A DNA stretch of 41,044 nucleotides from Oscillospiraceae bacterium (GTDB lineage: Bacteria; Bacillota; Clostridia; Oscillospirales; Oscillospiraceae). Where the stretch lies: contig JAFSDV010000012.1 of NCBI GenBank assembly GCA_017436035.1, positions 1-41,044 of the forward strand. The letters run 5' to 3'. Shown in pieces: positions 1-5,575 of this stretch. The notes under the pieces are model-generated. The model searched no databases. It saw only the letters and a list, made by a program, of their open reading frames with translations, and was not told the DNA's origin. The number at the start of each line of letters is the position of its first letter. The stretch's first letter is position 1. Position numbers and translations under genes: made by a program.

Positions 1-724
1 AGAATCCGTTGGCAGTTACATTTTTTGCATTTAAGAACAAGCAAAAACCGTTGTCAGAAAACTCTTCCTGCTTTGGATAGTTTGCTCCTCTATCTCCATC
101 AATTATCTCACATAGTTCCGTCATTGGCAATGTAGGGATTGTCTTTTCGTTATGTTCTGGGTCGCCAAACAGTTCGATAAATCGGGATTTGACCAACTGA
201 TCCAGCTTTGTAAGCTGCTCTTTCCGCAGGGAAATCAGTTCGCTGACTTCATCTAAAACAGCAGCAATCTTTTTTTGCTGTTCCAAAGAAAACATCGGAA
301 TTTCATATTCCTTAAGCCATTCTGTACTCATATTCTTCTGTGCAACACCTTTGGATGCAGCTATGCACTGTTGCTCAAAATAGTCTGAGTTTAACAGGTT
401 GAACAAAAATGCCTTATCGAGTTCAACACCGTCCTTAATGCGCAAACAGGCAACACGCTGGTTCAGTGCGGCGGGAAGAAACTCCTTGGAAAGTTTTGCC
501 ACTCTTCCAACATTACCCGTCAAAGACATCAGCATATCGTCTTCTTCAAGACTATATTTCTTTGCATCTTTACTATCGTAAGGATAAAATACGGGAGTAG
601 AATCTTCGATGTACCCCTTTTGTACATTCGCAATTCGAATGATTCGTATTCCTTCCTCAACATACTGCTCACTCTTAAAGGCAAAGCCATTAAGAATGTC
701 GCAAACATCTCCCAATCTAGCCAT
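1..724 (-). CDS. hsdS: Type I restriction-modification specificity subunit HsdS (partial, runs off left edge)
   Basis: Target-recognition subunit of a type I restriction-modification complex; it reads DNA sequence for the HsdM methyltransferase and the HsdR nuclease. Only the first ~241 codons are in the window. The start reads MARLGDVCDILNG, the usual opening of an HsdS target-recognition domain. It is followed by the family-typical 'SLTGNVGRVA' and 'ALNQRVACL' stretches, then a coiled segment 'SLEQQKKIAAVLDEVSELI' that ends the first half. A second recognition domain begins near the edge ('CEIIDGDRGANYP'). The ATG (724-722) overlaps the stop of the upstream membrane-protein gene by one base (TAATG), so translation is probably coupled. 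hsdR is not seen and may lie to the left. The family call is confident; the DNA target cannot be read from sequence. Confidence 0.93.
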   Translation of the reverse strand, partial: MARLGDVCDILNGFAFKSEQYVEEGIRIIRIANVQKGYIEDSTPVFYPYDSKDAKKYSLEEDDMLMSLTGNVGRVAKLSKEFLPAALNQRVACLRIKDGVELDKAFLFNLLNSDYFEQQCIAASKGVAQKNMSTEWLKEYEIPMFSLEQQKKIAAVLDEVSELISLRKEQLTKLDQLVKSRFIELFGDPEHNEKTIPTLPMTELCEIIDGDRGANYPKQEEFSDNGFCLFLNAKNVTANGF

Positions 725-1194
725 TATCCCACCCCCTGGATCAAAGCAATTAAGGATACTACCAAAGCAACAAGACTAACAATGCCAGAAAACACTGACA
801 CTACAAAGTTTTTGTCTTTTTCTTTGTCTATCTCTTTGGCTGAAGCCCCAGTCAGTATTGCGATTGCAATAAAGAATAAACCAATTATAAAACCAGTACC
901 GCCAACACAAGCATCTAGAAGCCACTTCTCAGCACTATTTTGAAAGGATTCCACAAAAGTTTTTCCGCCTTGCCATATAAATACAATACCCAACAATCCA
1001 GTAACAATGGCAATTCCCCAAAATACAGGCACTACAAGTATCTTCATCCATTCACGGGTTACCGAATACTGCGAAGTTTGTTTTTCTTGTGCTGCGACAA
1101 TTGCTTCTGCAAGTTTATCATAATCAATAGGCTCTACAGTTGCTGATACGGAAACAATTTCATTTCCTTTTCTCTTTACTACAACCTTTTTCAC
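724..1194 (-). CDS. Small membrane protein lodged between hsdM and hsdS
   Basis: A 156-residue protein of no family I recognise. It has a soluble N-terminal ~48 residues and then three strongly hydrophobic segments at about 51-73, 92-117 and 130-154, with a short charged loop (KEIDKEKDK) before the last. The start is GTG at 1194-1192, overlapping the hsdM stop (GTGA). A GGAGGGG ribosome site lies just upstream inside hsdM. Its own stop overlaps the hsdS start, so it is tightly built into the restriction operon rather than being a stray ORF. Type I systems act on cytoplasmic DNA and normally have no membrane subunit. A role in tethering, in sensing phage entry, or as an unrelated passenger are all open. 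Existence of the gene is well supported; function is unknown. Confidence 0.8.
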   Translation of the reverse strand: MKKVVVKRKGNEIVSVSATVEPIDYDKLAEAIVAAQEKQTSQYSVTREWMKILVVPVFWGIAIVTGLLGIVFIWQGGKTFVESFQNSAEKWLLDACVGGTGFIIGLFFIAIAILTGASAKEIDKEKDKNFVVSVFSGIVSLVALVVSLIALIQGVG

Positions 1195-2738
1195 AGCATC
1201 CCCTCCAATTCTGCCAATCCTGCTGTGATCTGCATTTCCAGTTCGTGCAGGTCGGCAAGGATCTCGGTAGTAGAGGGGTACTCCACGGCAACATACTCGG
1301 TCTTCTTATACTTGTTGATGGACAGGTCATAGCCGTTTTCCACGATTTCCGCTTTCGGGACAAAGAAGGATTTTGCGGTGCGGGGGTTCTCTGCTTCATT
1401 GTAAGTCTGGAGATTGCCACAGCCAGTGCGCGCACTGGCTTCGCAATGACAATCGAGAGAGCGGAATCTTGCGATGATGTCGGGGATATCATTCTCCTTG
1501 ATCTCGGTGCGCTTATCGTCCAAAGAGTAACCGTCGGCGGTCATATCGTAGAACCAAACCTTGTCCGTGCCGCCGTGGCCGGTCTTGGTGAAGATCAGAA
1601 TACCGGTGGATACACCTGCGTAGGGCTTAAATACACCGCTGGGCATAGAAATCACAGCCTCCAGCCGATTGCCCTCCACAAGTTCCTTCCGGATTGCCTT
1701 GTGGGCCGTACTCGATCCGAACAGCACACCGTCGGGAACGATACAGGCGCAGCGACCGCCGGTCTTCAGCATCCGCAGAAACAGAGCCAGGAACAGCAGT
1801 TCCGTCTTCTTGGTCTTGCAGACCTTCAGCAGGTCAGCAGATACGGTATCGGCATCCAAACTTCCCTTAAAGGGAGGATTCGCCAAAATCAGATCAAACT
1901 TCTCCTTATCCGGGTTCTGATCGGACAGGCTGTCCCGGTACTCGATAAAGGGACTGTCCACCCCATGAGTCATCATATTCATGGCACCGATGCGGAGCAT
2001 GGTGCGGTCCATATCGTAGCCAAAGAACATATGGTTCAGGAAGTGATCCTTCTTCACCCGGTCAAAGAAAATCTCCTTCTTATGGTTGGCCATCAGATAT
2101 TCTTCGGAAGCCACCAGGAAGCCGGCAGTACCGCAAGCGGGGTCGCAGATGGTAAAGTCGGGCTTGGGCTGCATCAGCTCTACCATCATCTTAATGATAT
2201 GGCGAGGGGTACGGAACTGGCCGTTCAGACCAGACTGGGCGATCTTGGAAAGCAGATATTCGTAGACATCGCCGCGGATATCGCTGTCCTTCACCTTCTC
2301 CATCTGGTCATAAATCTGATCCAGGCTATCCACCACCTTGCTCAGCAGCAGCGGAGTGGGCAGCTTGAAAATGGCATCACTCATGTACTTGGAGTAGGCG
2401 CTGTCCTTACCGCCACCCAGGTTCTTGATAAAGGGGAATACCCATTCCTGCATGACGGAATACATTCTGCCAGCATCAAAGTCATAAAAAACGGACCATT
2501 TCAGTTGTTTGCCGTCGATTTTTCGATCACCCACCATGACCTCGTCCGCAAAGATGCTCTTGAAGGGCAGGCCAAGCATGGCGCTCTCCTTGGCACGGAG
2601 GTTGTCTGTGGTATCCAGATCATGGATAAACATCAGGTAAGTGATCTGCTCGATCACATCCAGAGGATTTACCAAACCGCCTGCGGCAAAAATATCCCAC
2701 AAGCCATCAATTCTATTTTTCAGTTCGCCTGTAATCAT
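1191..2738 (-). CDS. hsdM: Type I restriction-modification DNA methyltransferase HsdM
   Basis: Adenine-N6 methyltransferase subunit that protects host DNA and is needed for restriction. It shows the S-adenosylmethionine motif DPACGTAGFLV, the catalytic motif NPPF (in ILANPPFKGSLD), and an N-terminal HsdM helical domain beginning MITGELKNRIDGLWDIF. I place the start at 2738 because that ATG follows an AGGGAGA site and lies one base after the fic stop; a longer reading back to 2822 would overlap fic. About 515 residues, normal for the family. In its last quarter a REP-like palindrome is read through in frame, adding residues such as CHCEASARTGCGNLQ to a loop between 'RFRSLD' and 'KSFFVPKAEIVENGYDLS'. 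The loop is poorly conserved, so the enzyme may stay active. It overlaps the next gene by four bases. Confidence 0.95.
   Translation of the reverse strand: MITGELKNRIDGLWDIFAAGGLVNPLDVIEQITYLMFIHDLDTTDNLRAKESAMLGLPFKSIFADEVMVGDRKIDGKQLKWSVFYDFDAGRMYSVMQEWVFPFIKNLGGGKDSAYSKYMSDAIFKLPTPLLLSKVVDSLDQIYDQMEKVKDSDIRGDVYEYLLSKIAQSGLNGQFRTPRHIIKMMVELMQPKPDFTICDPACGTAGFLVASEEYLMANHKKEIFFDRVKKDHFLNHMFFGYDMDRTMLRIGAMNMMTHGVDSPFIEYRDSLSDQNPDKEKFDLILANPPFKGSLDADTVSADLLKVCKTKKTELLFLALFLRMLKTGGRCACIVPDGVLFGSSTAHKAIRKELVEGNRLEAVISMPSGVFKPYAGVSTGILIFTKTGHGGTDKVWFYDMTADGYSLDDKRTEIKENDIPDIIARFRSLDCHCEASARTGCGNLQTYNEAENPRTAKSFFVPKAEIVENGYDLSINKYKKTEYVAVEYPSTTEILADLHELEMQITAGLAELEGML
1412..1454. repeat. REP-like palindromic element inserted in frame in hsdM
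   Basis: The core GCCAGTGCGCGCACTGGC (1422-1439) is a perfect 18-base palindrome. It is flanked by GATTGC on the left and GCAATGACAATC on the right, which pair partly with each other. The layout resembles intergenic palindromes of the 'GCCAGTGCGCNCACTGGC / TCGCAATGAC' type that I recall from gut Clostridia genomes. No other copy was seen in this window. It adds about 14 codons to hsdM without breaking the frame. Confidence 0.7.
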
Positions 2739-2739
2739 A

Positions 2740-3786
2740 TTAATCAATCTCCCTGTTCCAAGTGTAAGAAGTGTAGCGGCCGCCGCCGATCTTGATGACC
2801 TCACCGCTCTTGACGAGATCATTCAGCGCACGCTGGATGGTGGTCTGGCTGATATCCGGGCATTGTGCCATGATCTCTGCCTTTGTGATTTTTCCAAGAT
2901 GATCATGGATGATGTCGCGGACACGGTTGGGCTTTCGGGTGTTCTCGCTGACGATTTTCACACGGTCAGAGAATTCCCGATATGCTGCAAGAATGACACC
3001 TAGCTGATAGGTCACGAAAGGAATATAATTGTTTTCTTCCTCGTGCCAATTCAAAGAGCTTTCCTGCAGGTCATCGTAATAGGCGCCCTTGGTGCGCTCG
3101 ATCAGTTTTTCAATACTGATGTACTTGCCCACATGGTAACCGGCACGATACAGAAGCAGTAGCGTCAGCAGACGGCTCATACGGCCATTTCCATCGTTGA
3201 AAGGATGGATGCAGAGGAAGTCCAGGATGAACACCGGGATCATCAGCAGCGGATCATACTGGCCGTTATTGCAGAGGTCATTGTACGCTTGGCATAGCCT
3301 CTCTATCGCTTCCGGCGTTTCCCAAGCAGCTACCGGAATAAACCGGACATGCTTATTGCCCTGTGCATCTTCTTCTGTAATTTGATTATCGGAAGGCTTA
3401 TAACTACCGCCGATGCTCATGCCGCTGAACTTGTACAGATCCCGGTGAAGTTGCAGGATCATACTGGGTTTGACCGGAATGTACTCGTAGCTCTCATGGA
3501 TGGTAGCCAGTACATCACGATATCCGGCGATTTCTTTCTCACTGCGGTTGCGGGGCGTGGTCTTGTCCTTGACGATCTTCTGCAAACGCTCGTCGGAAGT
3601 GTAGATGCCTTCAATCCGGTTAGATGCCTCGGTACTCTGAATTCGAGCAATCTCAATCAAATGGGTCAGCTCATCCTCCTGCACCTTTGCGTGCTCGCCC
3701 TTGTGCTCATGGATCTGTGCCAGCAGCTGCACGATTTCTGGTGTCAGGAGCTTATTATATATTTTCTCGTAGTTGTAGTTACGCAT
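2740..3786 (-). CDS. fic: Fic/DOC family AMP-transferase with N-terminal inhibitory helix
   Basis: Fic enzymes transfer AMP (sometimes other phosphate-linked groups) from a nucleotide to a hydroxyl side chain of a target protein. The catalytic loop HPFNDGNGR is complete at residues 194-202, with the key histidine 194. An inhibitory motif of the (S/T)xxxE(G/N) type, SNRIEG, sits at 55-60 in front of the Fic core, so this is a self-inhibited class II Fic. The C-terminal ~70 residues (from about RVRDIIHDHLG) look like a winged helix, 'ITKAEIMAQ...TTIQRALNDLV...', the common Fic-plus-wHTH layout of 348 residues. It is the first gene of the hsd operon, one base from hsdM. It may be an associated regulator or toxin of the restriction system; the target is unknown. 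Confidence 0.92.
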   Translation of the reverse strand: MRNYNYEKIYNKLLTPEIVQLLAQIHEHKGEHAKVQEDELTHLIEIARIQSTEASNRIEGIYTSDERLQKIVKDKTTPRNRSEKEIAGYRDVLATIHESYEYIPVKPSMILQLHRDLYKFSGMSIGGSYKPSDNQITEEDAQGNKHVRFIPVAAWETPEAIERLCQAYNDLCNNGQYDPLLMIPVFILDFLCIHPFNDGNGRMSRLLTLLLLYRAGYHVGKYISIEKLIERTKGAYYDDLQESSLNWHEEENNYIPFVTYQLGVILAAYREFSDRVKIVSENTRKPNRVRDIIHDHLGKITKAEIMAQCPDISQTTIQRALNDLVKSGEVIKIGGGRYTSYTWNREID

Positions 3787-3816
3787 AGAATTACCCCACT
3801 CTAGAATTCTGCTTAT

Positions 3817-3845
3817 ATTATATGCCCATTATATCCATTCGTCAA
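3817..3845 (-). promoter_or_regulatory. Promoter of the fic-hsdM-hsdS operon
   Basis: On the minus strand TTGACG (3845-3840) and TATAAT (3822-3817) are separated by exactly 17 bases. The start of transcription would fall near 3810, about 25 bases before the fic ATG. The match to the vegetative consensus is strong. Confidence 0.85.
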
Positions 3846-3848
3846 GTC

Positions 3849-3880
3849 AATTTAGTCATTTTTCAAACTTTGACTAAATT
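3849..3880. repeat. Inverted repeat just upstream of the fic-hsd promoter
   Basis: AATTTAGTCA (3849-3858) and TGACTAAATT (3871-3880) are perfect 10-base inverted arms around a 12-base spacer. They lie directly upstream of the -35 box. The placement suits a regulator binding site; no T-run follows, so it is not a terminator. Confidence 0.6.
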
Positions 3881-3899
3881 AACAAGGATTGAAAGCAAA

Positions 3900-3928
3900 A
3901 AAATCGCCACCTATTAGGTGACGATTTT
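3900..3928. terminator. Hairpin terminator after the spoVAC fragment
   Basis: AAAATCG-C-CACCT-ATT-AGGTG-A-CGATTTT forms a stem with one mismatch, flanked by A-runs and T-runs so it can act on either strand. It lies about 24 bases past the stop codon of the outermost spoVAC fragment, in the same relative place as the terminators at 4863-4890 and 6440-6467. Confidence 0.7.
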
Positions 3929-3951
3929 ACGACATACTGGTATTCGTTTGT

Positions 3952-4090
3952 TAAAATAGTGTCGTTATCCAATAGATTATGCCATAGATTACCGAGGCCG
4001 AAACACCATAAACGATAACAGGTCCAGCAATTTGGAACATTTTTCCTCCAACCCCGAGCACCATTCCTTCTGCTGCTGTCAATATAGGAC
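3952..4090 (-). pseudogene. spoVAC: Detached spoVAC 3'-end fragment (outer copy)
   Basis: Read on the minus strand it gives PILTAAEG, then MVLGVGGKMFQIAGPVIV, then YGVSASVIYGIIYWITTLF and a stop. This matches the C-terminal ~43 residues of the intact spoVAC product (FILGVGAKIFQIAGPVIV..., ending IYWITTLF). There is no start codon, ribosome site or upstream part of the gene. Homology stops near GCAGAAGG, just downstream of the junction sequence GTCCTATATTGACA. Most differences from the intact gene are silent, so the copy diverged under selection before it was stranded here. The sense frame carries no stop codon. Confidence 0.85.
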
Positions 4091-4108
4091 ACACCTTTTG
4101 CAAAAATA

Positions 4109-4137
4109 TTTACATTAAAACGGCGGTGTGGTATAAT
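4109..4137 (+). promoter_or_regulatory. Promoter of the PH-like/immunity-like cassette
   Basis: TTTACA (4109-4114), a 17-base spacer and TATAAT (4132-4137) lead into the gene at 4160. The promoter starts right after the spoVAC fragment ends, so the cassette carries its own expression signal. Confidence 0.8.
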
Positions 4138-4159
4138 GAAAGAAAGCGAGGTGTGGTAA

Positions 4160-4657
4160 ATGAAAGCAAAAGTAATTTTATCTGCCATTACAGGCTTCTT
4201 TTTTGGCTTGGTAACTTATTTCGTATTACAATACATTGAAGAACCTGATGCATTTTTATTTGCAGTTATTGGCGGTTTGTTTTTTTACCTTGTGCTGTTC
4301 CTCTTTTTGCTCGTTTACGAAAAGGTCGTCAACAAGCGGTATGAGAAATTTGAAAAAGAGATTTTATCACCCGTCTTTTTTAAGGTCAACGGCAATTTCT
4401 ATTTAGGCGGTAGTGATGTCAAAAACGGAAATATCTATTTCTGCGAAGATGGAATTGTCTGCGTTTGTTTAGAGAACAAACCTTATACAAAGGATGAAAT
4501 CTTGCTGCAAAACATTGATCATTTTCGATACACACCTACACAACTAAGTATTTTCACTAATGACGAGAGAATTTTTGTAATCACGCTAGCAAGAACAGAC
4601 GAAATTATTGATATCTTGATACAAAAAGAGTGGATAGCACCGAGAGGATCTCTATGA
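4160..4657 (+). CDS. Two-helix membrane protein with a PH/GRAM-like domain
   Basis: A 165-residue protein with two N-terminal membrane helices at about 5-25 and 34-56, a short basic linker (KRYEKFEKEIL), and then a cytoplasmic domain. That domain has the strand pattern 'FFKVNGNFYLGGSDVK..GNIYFCEDGIVCVC' followed by a C-terminal helix 'DEIIDILIQKEW', which resembles bacterial PH/GRAM-like folds. GAGGTG precedes the ATG. It overlaps the next gene by four bases (ATGA). Together with its neighbour it fills one of the small cassettes beside the spoVAC tail copies. No enzyme motif is visible. The PH-like reading rests on pattern only; function is unknown, possibly an accessory to the immunity-like protein. 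Confidence 0.72.
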   Translation: MKAKVILSAITGFFFGLVTYFVLQYIEEPDAFLFAVIGGLFFYLVLFLFLLVYEKVVNKRYEKFEKEILSPVFFKVNGNFYLGGSDVKNGNIYFCEDGIVCVCLENKPYTKDEILLQNIDHFRYTPTQLSIFTNDERIFVITLARTDEIIDILIQKEWIAPRGSL

Positions 4658-4872
4658 CAAAAGAAGAATTCTTTAAAGTAATAGAAAGTAAAAGCATATC
4701 ATCAAATCTTGTTCATTTTGAAAACTCTGTTGCGGATGGATACTATGTACTGAAAAGCTATCATCGTTGGGAAGTCTTTTATCGTGAACGCGGAAAAGAT
4801 TATGATAGCGTAGGTTTCCCCTCTGAAAGCGATGCATTAGAATATTTATTTAAAAAGTTAGTAAAGGCTTGA
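4654..4872 (+). CDS. Small immunity-like protein
   Basis: 72 residues, soluble and acidic-to-neutral, containing 'DGYYVLKSYHRWEVFYRERGKDYDS' in two strands and then 'GFPSESDALEYLFKKLV' as a C-terminal helix. The order (an RW-V-F/Y strand, a 'YxxxxF' turn, and a DALEYL helix) resembles small immunity proteins of polymorphic toxin systems such as the Imm59 group, as I remember them. The start is the ATG at 4654, overlapping the previous stop; the ribosome site AGAGGA lies upstream. Its last codons are part of the terminator stem at 4863-4890. No toxin gene is nearby, so if the family call is right it would be an orphan immunity gene. Confidence 0.65.
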   Translation: MTKEEFFKVIESKSISSNLVHFENSVADGYYVLKSYHRWEVFYRERGKDYDSVGFPSESDALEYLFKKLVKA

Positions 4873-4890
4873 CCAAGCGGTCAAGCCTTT
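4863..4890. terminator. Bidirectional terminator between cassette genes and spoVAC fragment
   Basis: AAAGGCTTGACC pairs with GGTCAAGCCTTT around a four-base loop, followed by T-runs both ways. The stem resembles the one after intact spoVAC (GGCTTGCCG/CGGCAAGCC) with matched changes on both arms. This suggests the terminator is part of the repeated unit. Confidence 0.85.
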
Positions 4891-4894
4891 TTCG

Positions 4895-5035
4895 TTAGAA
4901 CAATGTCGTTACCCAATAAATCAACCCATACACCACACTTGCACTCACGCCATATACAATCACAGGTCCTGCTATGGTAAACATTTTTGCACCGACACCG
5001 AGAATGAACCCTTCTGCTTGTGTCAACTTAGGACC
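4895..5035 (-). pseudogene. spoVAC: Detached spoVAC 3'-end fragment (inner copy)
   Basis: The minus strand encodes GPKLTQAEG, then FILGVGAKMFTIAGPVIV, then YGVSASVVYGLIYWVTTLF and a stop, nearly identical to the end of the intact spoVAC product. Homology begins at the codons for AEGF. Upstream of that the reading frame continues open to about 5122 into unrelated sequence without a ribosome site, so I treat it as a fragment rather than a gene. It shares the junction GTCCTA-N2-TTGACA-N3-GCAGAAGG with the outer copy at 4090, which the intact gene lacks. TTAGGACCCA, the reverse of part of that junction, occurs at 5028-5037 and again at 5053-5062. Confidence 0.85.
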
Positions 5036-5080
5036 CATTACTTCGTGTTCTATTAGGACCCAATAATTGTTACAAATAAC

Positions 5081-5109
5081 TTGCATTATCCGTTTTCCCG
5101 TGCTAAAAT
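5081..5109 (+). promoter_or_regulatory. Promoter of the structured-RNA cassette
   Basis: TTGCAT (5081-5086), a 17-base spacer and TAAAAT (5104-5109). Transcription would begin near 5116, exactly at the left arm of the large inverted repeat that follows. Confidence 0.65.
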
Positions 5110-5114
5110 CAACT

Positions 5115-5234
5115 TGCGACACAGTTTAATATTCTTACGGACAGGCATACTTTTTGTGTAAAAATGTATGCTTTGTCGTCATTGCCTGTTTGTAGGAGTG
5201 AACTGTGTCGCAGCAGGATGAAGCTGCATTTTTC
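5115..5234 (+). ncRNA. Candidate structured RNA upstream of the basic-peptide gene
   Basis: TGCGACACAGTT (5115-5126) and AACTGTGTCGCA (5201-5212) are perfect 12-base inverted arms. Inside, GCATAC (5145-5150) can pair with GTATGC (5165-5170), or ACAGGCA (5141-5147) can pair with TGCCTGT (5183-5189). The two inner pairings exclude each other, as in switches and attenuators. A promoter sits directly before it and a strong UUCG-loop terminator directly after. I do not recognise a known riboswitch class. A transposon end pair is the main alternative reading of the outer arms. Confidence 0.5.
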
Positions 5235-5261
5235 GTGCGCAGCTTCGGCTGCGCACTTTTT
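5235..5261 (+). terminator. Terminator between the structured RNA and the 5277 gene
   Basis: GTGCGCAGC-TTCG-GCTGCGCAC is a perfect nine-pair stem closed by a UUCG loop and followed by TTTTT. It lies 15 bases before the ATG at 5277, so the downstream gene is expressed only by read-through or anti-termination. Confidence 0.9.
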
Positions 5262-5276
5262 AATTAAGGTGGTATT

Positions 5277-5549
5277 ATGAAGATTGGATTACGAACTCCT
5301 AGTTTGAAGAAATCATTTAAAGCTAGGACAACAGGTAGGCTTAAAAGGAAAATCAAAAAAGCAACAAACCCATTCTATGGCAAGAAGGGTATGGGATATA
5401 TCAAAAATCCAAAGCGCGCAATTAAAAATAAAATCTACCACAAAACAACCTTTAGTTGGAACAATAAAGAAGCATGGATTCATGTTTTATTGTTTTTCAC
5501 AACAGCGGGTATTGGAAATATAGTGTATCTAATATGTAAAAAGAAATAA
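5277..5549 (+). CDS. Short basic protein with one membrane helix
   Basis: 90 residues, extremely rich in Lys and Arg. The N-terminal two thirds carry the stretch KARTTGRLKRKIKKATNPFY and then 'GKKGMGYIKNPKRAIKNKIYHKTTFSW', a motif I recall at the front of assorted uncharacterised Firmicute proteins. The C-terminus is a single hydrophobic helix (about 68-87) ending in KKK. The ribosome site AAGGTGG precedes the ATG at 5277. It follows a strong terminator, an arrangement seen when an RNA element controls a gene. It may be the first gene of a two-gene unit with the lipoprotein at 5576. Function is unknown; the charge suggests binding to nucleic acid or acidic membrane lipid. Confidence 0.75.
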   Translation: MKIGLRTPSLKKSFKARTTGRLKRKIKKATNPFYGKKGMGYIKNPKRAIKNKIYHKTTFSWNNKEAWIHVLLFFTTAGIGNIVYLICKKK

Positions 5550-5575
5550 CTAATAATTAAAGGGAGGTTTTACCA

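Noticed and set aside
1140..2795. A 551-codon plus-strand open frame opposite hsdM
   Set aside because: It mirrors hsdM on the other strand, has no ribosome site, and its residues (many His, Gln, Leu) are the usual shadow of a GC-balanced gene.
4895..5122. A 75-codon minus-strand frame read as a gene
   Set aside because: Only its last 45 codons match SpoVAC; the first 30 are unrelated, without ribosome site, so it is a fragment.
5081..5549. Type III toxin-antitoxin locus (RNA repeats, terminator, ToxN-like toxin)
   Set aside because: The promoter-RNA-terminator-gene order fits, but there are no tandem RNA repeats and the 90-residue basic protein does not look like ToxN.
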